A DNA stretch of 36,284 nt from Ichthyophonus hoferi (taxonomy: Eukaryota > Opisthokonta > Ichthyosporea > Ichthyophonida > Ichthyophonidae): contig NAOQ01000044.1 in the NCBI GenBank assembly GCA_002751075.1, positions 48,574 to 84,857 of the forward strand, given 5' to 3'. This document shows positions 22,601 through 34,600 of this stretch, in pieces; position 1 is the first letter of the stretch, and every line of letters starts with the position of its first letter. The position numbers and the translations under genes were made by a program. Under the pieces are notes generated by a model. The model was not told where the DNA came from and ran no database searches. It saw nothing but the letters and a program-made list of their open reading frames with translations.

Positions 22601-24400
22601 TAGGACTACCGCTTGTACCACCAATTATACCGTCACCAGACCCATCAAGAGGATCAGCCAATTTTCAATATACGTATGCACTTCCCGAAAACATAGGTAG
22701 TCAAATGATTGATAACTCCAGCAAGCGCTCCCTCTTCATTGATCCAGAAAGGATATTTAAGTAAGCAACAACGAGTACTTACCTATTTTACGAAAGGAAC
22801 AAAGACTTCTACGTTTTCACTTCCTTCGAGGGATGTACCACACGCTACTACAACGATCCTAGCCCATAGAAACGTAAGTACATCCAGGCGGGAGGTACTC
22901 ACGGCTTTGAAGAGTATTGGCATTCTACCTAAATGAATTGGTACAAACGGCAGAAGGAAAATATCCAGCTCTAGAAGACGCGAATCTGCATGAATTTGCA
23001 TTTGACCAAATGAAGAAGCTGATTAAATCATTTGGAATTACCTCAGACAATATAATCGCAAGATGGAGCGCCGATTAGAACTTTGAGTTCAATTATCTAA
23101 CAGTAGTTGAGAAGCTTAATGTAAGATACACCGACTAAGACAAACGAATGGCTAAATATACTTTAGTGTAATAAAAGCGGGATATGCCAGTATTTATAGA
23201 AGTTGGGGTGAAAATAATAAGGGTAAAGAGAACTTTAAATATCTTGCCAAGGTTAATCGCACACATAATCATAATAGGAGCTGAATCTTCAAATGATGAT
23301 AGGCCTATACACCAAATTTTGCTCTGGGAAGTGGATGTTCTCAAGAATATCAAATTGTGTGAGACGCATTTTGTCAATAATATAGAGAATAAATACATTA
23401 CTTTCTAAAGATAGCTAAAAATATTTAGATTGAATATCTTAAGGCAAATATTTTGTACTAGATCTAGCGATAATGGCCATTTGGGTACTGATTGAGATAA
23501 CTAAATATAGATAGGACGCGTTGAATAATAAACATTAAGCACACACATTTGCATTGGGTTCAAAGACTATTGGTTTCTCTCCCTGGCAAATAGCAGCCCA
23601 TGAGCAATACAATCTGATAGAAATAGATTTTTAATACGCTTGTTAGTGGGGAAGTTCTAAACAGTACATACAAATATCTCCATCCAGTGAAAACAAATGA
23701 AATTTCCAATGCTGAGCCTATAGTTGGGAGAGAGATTATCAGTTATGCGCGGAGCAAGCCACACCGACCAAATTTGGCGCTGGAAAACGTAAAACTGTAG
23801 ACAACGGAAAAAACCTAGCTCGAGCCATTCTGGTTGACCTTCTAAAGGCCAAGGTAATGGAATATGGAATATTTATCTAGGATTATCCTTGAACCTGCAG
23901 AAAAATCCAAGAAATTAATTCTATTGTAAATCATATGTAACTCTGAAGTCACTATGCATGTTATAGGTCGACCGCGATCACGCTGTTACTGAATAATTAT
24001 CATTGGGCTCGCAACGCATGTAATATTTGCATAATGACTTCTTTGAAAAGAATGAAGGCAAAATTGAAATACTCTAGATCCCGTTATAAAAATAATTTTA
24101 AGAAGAATGGAATGGTGTAAGTAATTACAGAGCATGCCTATGGTGGAATTTAACTATTTAATAACACTTCTATTAGTATAATAACAACTTTTAGATACAA
24201 GAATTTAAAAAGCTTGCAATGAAACACTAAATTTAACAGAGCACAATCCATTGCAAAAACATCATAATTAAAACATGGGTTAAATTTTGTTGTGTTAAGT
24301 CATTATTCAAAAGATTAATAGTAAGACGGGGATATCACAGAGACCTAATCGGAGATAAACCGCATTCAATAGGATCTCAGCCTAATAGGCAATTTAAATA
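22601..24400 (+). other. Coding-like fragments downstream of copy B, unknown
   Basis: Several adjacent plus-strand stretches read like protein: PSPDPSRGSANFQYTYALPE (about 22635-22695), NKDFYVFTSFEGCTTRYYND (about 22798-22858), LNELVQTAEGKYPALEDANL (about 22926-22985) followed by HEFAFDQMKKLIKSFGITSD, and FGAGKRKTVDNGKNLARAIL (about 23777-23836). They lie in different frames with gaps between them. This is what a decayed gene, or a gene with several undetected introns, would look like. No family was recognised, so a viral or transposon origin can neither be claimed nor excluded. Confidence 0.4.
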
Positions 24401-25604
24401 ATGTTAAAGATAGTTTAGCGTTGGACATAGTCTATGCTAAATATTTGAACTATAGAGAATAGAATACGATTTCACTTATATGGAGTGTAATTATCTTCAC
24501 CATTTCAAACAATCATATCCAATTATTACCTTCATGTTGCATATTTATATCAATAAGCAGACAGATTGGCCCTGATGTTTAGCCTCTGTCGTGCAGTACA
24601 TGTCTACTTTGGGTAGTAATCTTTTAATGTTTTGTGCATAAATTTAACACTTTTAATAGTCCGTAGTTGCTTAAAACTATTGAAAATTTAAAAGTCTCTT
24701 GAGTTTTGCTACTAGAATTAAAATATTATTCTGTTATACTCGTATGAATGTAGATTTCTGTATTAGATTCTAATTTCAATTTTTCTATTCAAAAGACTCT
24801 TTCTTGTTTGACCTACCGAGAAAGATTTCTTACAATTTATAAAGAGTTATTAAAAATGAATTTTCTTTTCTTTATTAAAGGTTAAAAAATTGTAATATAT
24901 TCTCTTGGTATCAGTTACTTCTTGAGAGGAAGAGCGCCTGTGGATTGCTGATCTCTTTGGTATTTGAATGCTGTGTATATTTTGTTTTTATGCTTGGTGT
25001 TTTGAGGATGTTAGACGATAAATAAAAAAGTGATAATTGCTCGAAAGTTTTGAGAGCTTAATTAAACTGTAAGAAATCAAAGATCCTTGAAAAACCAGCT
25101 TTCAATTCCTTATACATATTTTTTCTGGTTTCAAGATACGCTGATAAATTTGAATCTATGACCTTCGGATCTTTACTTAATTATTGAATCATTGGTTTAC
25201 TATGAATCCCCCCAATGAAATAATTACTTAATCATAAATTACCAATCCAAAATATCTAACTAGGAATGGGCAATCATATTTTAGAAAGGTTAAGATCTCA
25301 CCAAGATCAGATAAATAAATAGCCAATCATCTGTTTTTATGTTTAGTGCGATCTCAAGAATATTATCTAATATATCAATAACATTTTATCATTTTATCTC
25401 GCAATTATTAGGCCAATAATAATGGTCTCTTATAAGCTATTGTAGTGCATTATTATCCAATAAGATGTGAAGAAAATGTCGCCGCTGCGATGTCTCATTT
25501 CTATATCGGCATTTTATCTATTACTTTCAACTAAACTATAAATTAACCATCCTACTACCTATACTACTTATACTATAAATCAATAAAGAGAACACCTACA
25601 CAAG
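24401..25604. other. Spacer upstream of the CHORD gene
   Basis: AT-rich and without a recognised frame. Near its right end it carries CCAAT motifs (about 25411 and 25453, the latter CCAATAAGATG) and TATA-like ACTATAAAT words at about 25533 and 25571, plausible promoter elements for the gene starting at 25605. Confidence 0.5.
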
Positions 25605-28600
25605 ATGTTGCGTGTTCGTTGTATTAATAATGGCTGTCAACAAGACTTTGACCCCCAGAGTAACAATAATAAAGCCTGCCTATATCATTCTGTAAGAGAG
25701 AGAGATATTTTACCTCCTTTCATTGGTTATCTTTCATGTGTGGTTTTGCAATGTTATACATACTACACTCTATGATTAAAAGCTATACATATCTGTATAC
25801 TCTATTTATATAGCCCCTTCTATTTTTTATTTTTATTGTGAAAACATCCCATCCTGCTTCTTTATTTCTCTCATTCTTCGACTGTCTCCTTTATAATCAG
25901 CTACTCATTCTTGCCCATACACAAACAAATGTACCAATATACATGCTCTCATCGCTTTACATACACATCCCAACGTTCAATTCTTTTTGTATTGTTTTAT
26001 ATATCTTCATCTCTCGCATGTTATCTTATTACAGTATATACATTATTGGTTATTGTTAGTTATGAACATATATACATATTTCGATAAGAAAAGACTCCAG
26101 TACATTGCACATAATAGTTGTAGCAACAATTCAGAATCTAGATATCTTATATCCCATTAATAAGTACAGGGTAAGCCTGTTTTCCACGAGGGATGGAAAT
26201 ATTGGTCTTGTTGTGAACAGAAGAGGTATGTTTATATATGGGTGTATATGTAATTGGACACACTTTCCTGCGCATTTATGGATGGTTTTTGTATGTGCTT
26301 TACATGATGAATAAACTACTATGTGTACGAATGAACATGTGTTTTATACGCATTTACTTGAGAGTACTTACACAAACTTGTGCATGTATGTGCTCATATG
26401 TATGTTGAGATGTCAACACATGCACACCTGTTTGCCTTTTATTATCATTTTTCTTTGCTTACCTTTACTATTTTATGGAAGTAAATAATCATTTATATGC
26501 CCTTTTATTTATCCTAATATATATTATGTTATATACCCTATTGTATAATTTATTACGTATTATGGGTATACTATACACATTCACGGAGTGAGTGTGTGCA
26601 ATATATTGTAAGATAAATAATAAGAAAAAGAGAATAAATAAGGGATAAAGTCAATCAAAATATTTCATCATTACAATAGATTTGCTATATTAACACAGTG
26701 AGACGCCCAATAAAAAAAAGGATTATAGCTGCTAGAGGGATAAACAGGTTAGCAAATGAGAGATTAGATATAAGTGTTAACCAATTGCTTTAACCAGACA
26801 TACAAGCTTTAATGATTTTATGATGGTGGTTGGATGTGAGAGAGGGGTGCATAGAATGGCAGACTTAGAAAAAGGTATGAGTATATATATAGGTATAATT
26901 GTTTAAATACACACATATATATCTATATACTATTTTACATGCAAGTTTATTGACATATATATATATATAAACACAAGAACACGGGATGCCGAAATTATCA
27001 AAGAGTTGAGATAGGGCATATATATATATATATATACATTGATTCTATTCCTCTTTTAAATTTAAAGCTAAAAGTTAACTTTAATTTTTATTTCTACCAA
27101 ACTGATACATATATATATATATAGTGAAGCAAACCACTAATGACTCTAAGCCAATGGCTACCGTCCAAGAAAATTTAAATGCACCAAGTTATGCCGGGCC
27201 AAAGTAAGTATTGATATTATATTTATGCTTTGTACATACATATATACATACATATATACATACATATATACATATATATATACGTACATACATACGTACA
27301 TATATGCATACATAATACATACATGCATACATAATACATACACACACACAAACATACATACATGCATACATACATACAAACGTAAAAACATACCTACCTA
27401 CCTACTTACTTACTCCCCTACCTACCTATTCCATTCACACATTTTGCAGGAAAGCCGTTACCAAGAAAGTTTATATACACTACGAGAGAGCCATCCCCCA
27501 TTTCACCTATGGGTGTATTCTTAAGGACAACGCCACCATTGATACCCTGTGTACAGTACGTTTTTCAGCTACTTCTATACACTTTCTCATTGTTGTATTC
27601 TTTTTAATTCCTCTTTGTTCCTATTATAGCTACTCTCTTTTTTCCTTTATTTTTTAATATTTATCTTAGCCAATGGCATTTATTTATTGCCTGCTTTGTT
27701 TTTATTTATTGATTTTTATTGGGCTTCATTTTATTCTTTTCTGGTTTATTTACTTATTATACCTTTCATCTATTATACGTTTTCTTTTTCAAATCAAAAT
27801 ATAGCTATATTTCGAATTGTTTTATTTTTATCACCCACCCATATATATTATACTATATACCATACACTACTACATCTATCTATTATATACTATATACTAT
27901 ACATACTATATCTATTGATTATGTACTATATACTATACACTATATATATATAACATTATATTATAAATAAATCTATCTCTTTCTTACACTCTATTATGGC
28001 TCAAAACATGCATGAATGCAATAAATTTTACCATAACCAGCCAGGCTGAGTGAATTTATTAAATCAAATTAAATATCATTCATCTATTAGGTTATATTTT
28101 ATTTAATACGTCGCCTATGTATCTATTATTCATATTTACATTTGCACTATATTTCCTATCCCAAACATAAAATAATACCCATATAAACTACTAATCTGTC
28201 CCTGGAATGTTTAATATATTGCTAAGTAGCGACTGGAATATTGAATTTACAGGGTTTATTAACTCATTAACCGGATCAATTGAGTGTATTATTATAAGAT
28301 AAACCTCACACATAATTGGCTAAAGTATTAAATTATTCCCTTTTTAGGAGTTTGTCGAGGCTTACAATGCCCGGCATGGCCCTGTGCATCTATTGGATAG
28401 GGCATCTACACATCTGGAAAGCAAGAGGTAATTGGTTGGTTAACGACAGGATATATAGCCATATATATAGGGGGGAATAAATAAAGAGGAAGGGAAAGAG
28501 AGAACGAGAGAGGAAGAAGGAGAGAGAGACAGAGAGAAGAGAGAGAGAGAGAGAGAGGAAGAAGGAGAGAGAGACAGAGAGAAGAGAGAGAGAGACAGAG

Positions 28601-30830
28601 AGAAGAGAGAGAGAGACAGAGAGGAAGGGCAACATAGACATACACCATATACATATACATGGGCCTATGTATATATACATGCATACCTCTATGATCTGTA
28701 TATTAGCCAATCCCACATTTCCTTACTCTTGCTCTTCTATCCCTTTATCAGACATAAGCCATATAAGGTTACAAGTAGGGCCCAATCATTATTCAATCAC
28801 GGTGATGATGTGTATTGCATAGACCAATCAGATAATAATGACACGGCATTACCTGTTATGATTGGAGGGGATGAGCCCCAGATCTCTCCTGCTGGCACGA
28901 ATGAAATGGAGGTATAGATGATGTGCATATTTATGTGTACGCATGATAGCATTGTAGTATCATAGTATCATAGTATGACAATGTAGATGATGGTATGTAT
29001 ATCTTACACACTTAGGTTCTATATATATGCAATTATCTATAGAAACTATAGCTTACTATCTATAAGCTTGTAAGGATATTATCCAAATATTTGTAAAAAA
29101 ATATTGTAGGATTTATACAGTAAACATATATATATATATATACTGATTACATACTAACATTATTATCTTTCTTTAGGGAAATGGAAAAACCGAAACCCCG
29201 GTAACTATGACAGACAAAGAGCTCAACCAGTCACGAGTGTGTGAGAGATGTAAAAGTGAATTTACAGAGCGTAATAACCCCCCCAATGGATGTAAATTTC
29301 ATCCTGGGGTACCATTGTTTCACGAAGGTGCTAAAGGTAGGGTAGGGGGATATGTATAGTGTGTACTGGTATGTTGGTTATATAGGTATATATAGGTATA
29401 TGTATAGATAGAGATAGAGATAGAAATATAGATAGAGATAGAGATAGAAATATAGATAGAGATAGAGATAGAGATAGAAATAGAGATAGAGATAGAGATA
29501 GAAATAGATATAGAGATAGAAATATAGATAGAGATAGAAATAGAGATAGAGATAAAAATAGAGATAGAAATATAGATAGAGATAGAGATAGAAATAAAAT
29601 AAAGAGAGACGGATAGGTAGGAAAATATAATGGAGGAAGTGGTAATAGATTAGTAGTAATAATAGAACAGAGGAATAATAGAGAAGTTCATTAGAGAATA
29701 AAGAGAGAGTAGGGTAGGAGAGATAGAAAGAGAGAGAGGAGGGCAGTCCAGGGAAGAAGCCGTGATATTCCATCAATGATTAGTGGATATAGGTAAGGTA
29801 TTACAATATGTGTATAGATGTAAATATAGATATAAATAGAGCTAGAGATACGGATTATTATTAACTTTTTATTGCTAATACTATTTTCATTATCACATAC
29901 TTCTGATGATTACAGTTTGTTATAGATATTTTATATCTCCTTCTACCCCTATCAGGATGGTCCTGCTGTAGGCGTACGGTCTGGGACTTCGATGATTTTC
30001 TAACCCTGGAACCATGTACCAGTGGATCTCATACTGATATACCCTGTGAGAAAGGGTAAGGGAAGGGAGCCTTTAAAATAGCCTTATAAGGCAAAAATGT
30101 TTTCCTGTATCATTTCCAATATCAACCAATCCCTGATCTATCAATAATTAGCATTCCTATGTTATCTCCTTACCAATGAAAAGCAATATTGTTCCAACCA
30201 ATCATCACATTGATTTAGGGATTATGCACGCAAGGGTGGCCAATTATACACCTGGGATCAAGATCAGGCCACTGTGACGGTTTGGATTGGTGTAGTAGGC
30301 ATCAAGCCGGATGATTGTATAGTGGACTTTCAGAGCGAGAACGTTTGTGTTTCGATAAAAAGAGGAAAATTAACGGTAGGTTGATAATGTGATAGAATGA
30401 ATAATGTAATACTGGCAGATTATCTAAGTGGTCATATTACGTCTAGTACTTATATATTTGAAGCACTTATATATATATACGTACACCCGTAGGCATGGTT
30501 ATAAATATATTCATACATACATCCATATATATCTACAATCAATATATATGTAATTGCTTTAATTGATCTATCTATCATTCTATATGTCTCTCTACCTACG
30601 TACCTTCCTACCGACCTATGTACCTACCGATCGATATCTAATCTATGATATTAACCAATTAGCCACGTCTAATCCCACAGGGTGGCGTATCAGGTAGTGA
30701 ATATATAGTCGATCTTGACTTACCCCAACCAATAGACTGTCACCAATCATCTTATACAATTGCACCAACAAGCGTGATTTTAAAACTAGTCAAAGTCAAT
30801 AAAGGCATCCATTGGACTAGGCTTGGTTAG
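25605..30830 (+). CDS. CHORDC1: CHORD-CHORD-CS protein (Hsp90 co-chaperone), 11 exons
   Basis: Exons: 25605-25691, 26170-26225, 26798-26874, 27125-27203, 27450-27555, 28348-28427, 28752-28911, 29177-29336, 29956-30055, 30219-30375, 30681-30830. All joins are GT-AG and in phase, giving 404 codons with TAG. CHORD1 (residues 1-66) has C6, C11, C25, H28, H35, C43, C44, C61 and H66, with HSGKPVFHEGWKYWSCC. Residues about 100-185 look like a ubiquitin-like fold (KKVYIHY, FTYGCIL, a helix TIDTLCTEFVEAYNARHG, GDDVYCI). CHORD2 (about 236-295) has KFHPGVPLFHEGAKGWSCC and DFDDFL. The CS/p23-like domain (about 310-395) has YTWDQDQATVTVWIG and IHWTRLG. CHORD proteins bind zinc and, with CS, act with Hsp90 (plant RAR1, animal CHORDC1/melusin). 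The exon 3 acceptor could instead be 26807, shortening the protein by three residues. Human CHORDC1 is 332 aa; the extra length here is the linker insert. Confidence 0.93.
27226..27430. repeat. (ACAT)n then (CCTA)n tetranucleotide tract in CHORD intron 4
   Basis: ACATAC/ATATAC words from 27226 to about 27390, then ACCTACCTACC and CTTACTTACT to about 27430, ending close to the intron 4 acceptor at 27449. Open frames on both strands here (Tyr/Ile/Val/Cys-rich) are artefacts. Confidence 0.9.
27840..27960. repeat. TATAC-rich tract in CHORD intron 5
   Basis: Imperfect ACTATATACTATAC words within the intron 27556-28347. The hydrophobic open frames at 27687-27970 come from this and the T-rich flank. 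Confidence 0.75.
28480..28625. repeat. (GA)n/GAGACAGAGA purine tract in CHORD intron 6
   Basis: About 145 bases almost purely purine on the plus strand, with repeated blocks such as AGAGAGAGACAGAGAGAAGAG. It lies in intron 28428-28751. Leu/Ser-repeat frames on minus are artefacts. Confidence 0.9.
29383..29610. repeat. (GATAGA)n hexanucleotide array in CHORD intron 8
   Basis: Runs of GATAGA with AAATATA variants, in intron 29337-29955. The minus-strand frame of Leu/Tyr/Phe repeats (29378-29776) is an artefact. Confidence 0.92.
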
Positions 30831-31634
30831 CGAGACAGAAAGATTCACACACACACACACACTTATAAATAGATGAAACTACCAATAGATACGAAGTTAG
30901 GAAGAGAATTATATTGAGCCACAAGCATCTAGATATGAAATAAAGGTAATATTTGCAACAAGTATTTCATCTATATAATATACTTATATAGACACTTCTA
31001 TGTTTGAGTATATATATATGTATATGCATAGGCAATTTTTACCATTGTAACCTTAAAATTAATATCATCTTTATTTCTGTAGATAGCTTTTATAGCCAAT
31101 ACTGTAGTGACAGTATGTATAGCCCGCCAATAACCTAGCGACATGCAGTTTAATTTGGATTCCAATAGGTCAATGACATCAGCGATTGACAAAGTAGAAA
31201 TCATATATACTGTATACCATATATACCCTATATTTTAATACAAAAAAGGCAGTATACGATTGGCTTCATTAAGGGGCTGGTAATTCTAACTATGCTCATT
31301 GGGCTTAGGGTTTCAAGCAGATAACCTTGTTAAGCAGGCAACATTTAGAAAGCATTTTATAAATAAATAGTAATATTATATATATATAATATAATACCAT
31401 TTTCATTCAGTCTGTCTCAAGATATTGAAAATCTCTAACACAGTTAATGATCTATATATGTATTGAGGCCATCCTATTGGGCTATTTCGACTCCAGGTGA
31501 CTTAACTTACACCAACCAATTAATGTCCTTAGACAAGGTATCATTGATCACACCACATGTTACAACCAGTGCTCACACATGTCAAGAGATCCAAATAAGG
31601 CAACCTAGGTATGCCGTATGGCTATAAAGGGGCT
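30831..31634. other. Convergent intergenic region
   Basis: About 800 bases between the stop codons of the CHORD gene (plus) and TBCC (minus). It holds an (AC)n run at about 30848-30862 and TA-rich runs near 31005 and 31378. A minus-strand frame at 30998-31204 (68 aa) has no recognised domain. Both 3' UTRs must lie here. Confidence 0.6.
30939..30944 (+). terminator. Putative polyadenylation signal of the CHORD gene
   Basis: AATAAA about 109 bases after the TAG at 30828-30830, at a usual distance for a 3' end. In such an AT-rich region the word is common, so this is only suggestive. Confidence 0.4.
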
Positions 31635-34600
31635 TTAGTTGAGAGAAGGAGAGGGAGAGAGAGAGGGTAAGGTGTCGAATGGAGGCGGAGCCCTCTGATC
31701 AATATTCATTATGGACCAATGGGGAGAGGGAACATCAGCTCGCAGCCACTTAAAATCGTTGACTTTGTCCCACAAGTTGGTCTGTGTTGACCTATCACCA
31801 TTCATCTGTAGTGGAGTGTGAGCATAGGTAATAGAGTGCAGCTATTTTAGTTCCCCTTATGGTTATTACATGCCGATTCATAACCTATCATATCGATTGA
31901 TTGACAGTCGTTTTCTTAATTCTATTAAAGAGCAATTTTAAATGTAGTTAAAACAAGAATATCCAATCGGGAACTCTATCTCTTAGATTAAACGTATATT
32001 ATATATTCAATTTTCAATACTATAGGTTTAAAATAGATACAATCTTATTGGATAATTATTTACAGGGCTAGATAGATATACACACAATTAGGTTGCTGAC
32101 AAGTTAATCTTCGGTCAAGATAACCATATAAGAAACCTACAACTAGTGATTAGCTCAGCAGCCTTAGTAGCGTTTAATTTTCAAAAAATTGAAAGGTTCA
32201 AACTATACCTAATGTTATATAGTATAATATAATATAGTATAATATAATATAGTATAATATAATATAGTATAATATAATATAGTAAAATATAATATAGCAT
32301 AATATAATATAGTATAATATAATATAGTATAATGTAATATAGTATAATATAATATATCTGAGCCAAACCCAACAACAAACATACACGCCCACTTTCCCTT
32401 TCAATTAACGTTTCAATATCCACACATACATATATACCAAAAAAACATAATGCATAGAAAGAAGTACATCATATCTTATATGAATTATTAAAAATAAATT
32501 TACCTTAAATATTTTCCATTCCTCAAGTACAGGTGATACTCTTATCTTGCTATATATGAGACAATGTTAGCCATGAATTAAATACCATATGTCAATACCA
32601 ATGCATTAATACATTATTACTAAGGTTGAAGAATAAGGTAACGACACACAGAGCAGTGTAGTATACAGTAGATAGTAGGTAATAGGTAATAGGGAATATA
32701 TTATAATATAGTACACAATAGAATACAATATAAAAAGTACACATAGAAAAAAAAAAACCAATAGAAAAAAAAAAAAGACAACTAGATAACCCCAAGCGAA
32801 ATAGTGTGTGTATGGTACAGTACACTATAGTATAGTATAGTTTCGCACAGTATAGTATAGTATAGTATAGTATAGTATAGTTTAGTATAGTATAGTATAG
32901 TATAGTATAGTATAGTATAGTATAGTTTAGTATAGTATAGTGTAGTATGGTATAGCATGGTATAGAATGTTATGGTATGGTATAGTGCAATAATTGGTTA
33001 AAAAGAGGCACTACTAACCTGCAATCTTCAATGATTGGATGGCTAGAAATAATCAGGTAAAAGTCACATGATAGTGTGCGATGGACCCGTAGCTATGAAA
33101 GGAGATATGTATTAGGATAGGGAGAAACTCTTGTGATCTTATAAACACTAGGCATAGATAGTCATATAGAAGCTGAGCATTGGGATAAGAAATACACAAT
33201 AGTCAGATATTAAATAAAATACAACAAGATAATAACCACATGACATCCTTTCACACACAGGCGAACTCGACTATATCCTATAGGTAATTAGTCTATATAT
33301 GGTATACTACAACTATATCCTATAAGTAATTAGTTTATGTGTGGTATACTACAATTATATCCTATAAGTAATTAGTCTATATATGGTATACTACAACTAT
33401 ACTCTATAGGTAATCAGTCTATATATGGTATACTACAACTATATCCCGTAAGTAATTAGTCTATATATGGAATACCACAACTGTATCCTATAAGTAATTA
33501 GTCTATATATGGAATACTACAACTCTATCCTATAAATAATTAGGCTATATATAGTATACGACAACTACATCTACCTACCTGCCTGCATGCAAGATAAAAA
33601 ATACAGTCAAATGTATCATGGATAAGAACTGAACCCTCCACCGGGCCAATTATCACTTTGCAATTCTTCAAATTGTCGGCCCGGACCGCATCAACCCGAC
33701 CCGTGATATAGACAGTACAATTAGTTAGATTACACAGCACTACATCTCTATTGCCTACACACGTCGCAGTGCTACGAGTTAATGATTGGTCCTTTATATC
33801 CAATAGCACAATGGCATGTGAGTCAAAGAGCGGCATATAGGCAGGTTGTGTAGGATTTAATTCTGGGCTAGCTATTGGCTGTACAGGAAGCGGCTGCTCT
33901 GACTGTAGACGAGGATTTATGAGGGGAAGAGAAGAGGGAGTAGGTAGATGACATCAATCGGATCAGGTGGCTGGTAGAAGGGTGAAAATGATTGGATGGA
34001 TGCGGATGAATAGAAATGATGGTAGCAATAAATATACTCTATCAAAGGATGGCCGCACTATATTAGATCATACCACATCATATTATACACTATATCATAC
34101 CATACCTCATTATACTATATCATACCATGCTATACTATACTATACTATACTATACTATACTATACTATATCATACCATACTATACCATACTATACTATAC
34201 TATATCATACCATACTATACTATATTATACTATACCATACCATGCTATACTATACTATACTATACTATACTATACTATACTATACCATATGGTGTAAGAA
34301 TGATATATATGGATTCAAAGACATGTGCATATAGCTATGTATAACGATTTATATCAAGAAGAACGAAGTCAATAAAGGGGTCATAATACTCTCACATTTT
34401 GTAAACCACTATACTGCAAACATATATACCTAATACCTATCACATCAATGCCACTATACCTTACCTTCTTAGCCCGAGGTACTCTACCTCGGAAAGCAAA
34501 CTTCTTCTGAGGAAGAAGAAATGCTTTCTTACTATCTATAGTGTCTTTCATTGCAATGAGATCCTGAAAGGAGGGATAGGGCAGAGAGTAAGATATAAGA

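Noticed and set aside
22783-23001. Minus-strand frames at 22783-23001 and 23135-23398
   Set aside because: Antisense to plus-strand stretches with more protein-like composition.
27158-27524. Tyr/Cys/Val-rich open frames on both strands
   Set aside because: Translations of (ACAT)n; the real exons 4 and 5 use other boundaries.
28390-28716. 108-codon Leu/Ser-repeat open frame on minus
   Set aside because: Translation of the GA-rich tract; antisense to a CHORD exon and intron.
29378-29776. 132-codon minus-strand open frame
   Set aside because: Leu/Tyr/Phe repeats come from translating the hexanucleotide array; it lies inside a CHORD intron.
30998-31204. 68-codon minus-strand frame between the two convergent genes
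   Set aside because: No domain, ends in a TATA-rich run, and TBCC already has a family-typical C-terminus before it; probably UTR.
32181-32423. Ile/Leu/Tyr-repeat open frames on minus
   Set aside because: By-product of the 15-bp AT array in the last TBCC intron.
33268-33569. Regularly spaced repeats resembling a CRISPR array
   Set aside because: Units are contiguous 42-bp minisatellite copies with no unique spacers, inside an intron of a eukaryotic gene.
33967-34344. 125-codon plus-strand open frame
   Set aside because: Mostly a Tyr/Ile/Thr repeat from the CTATA array inside a TBCC intron.
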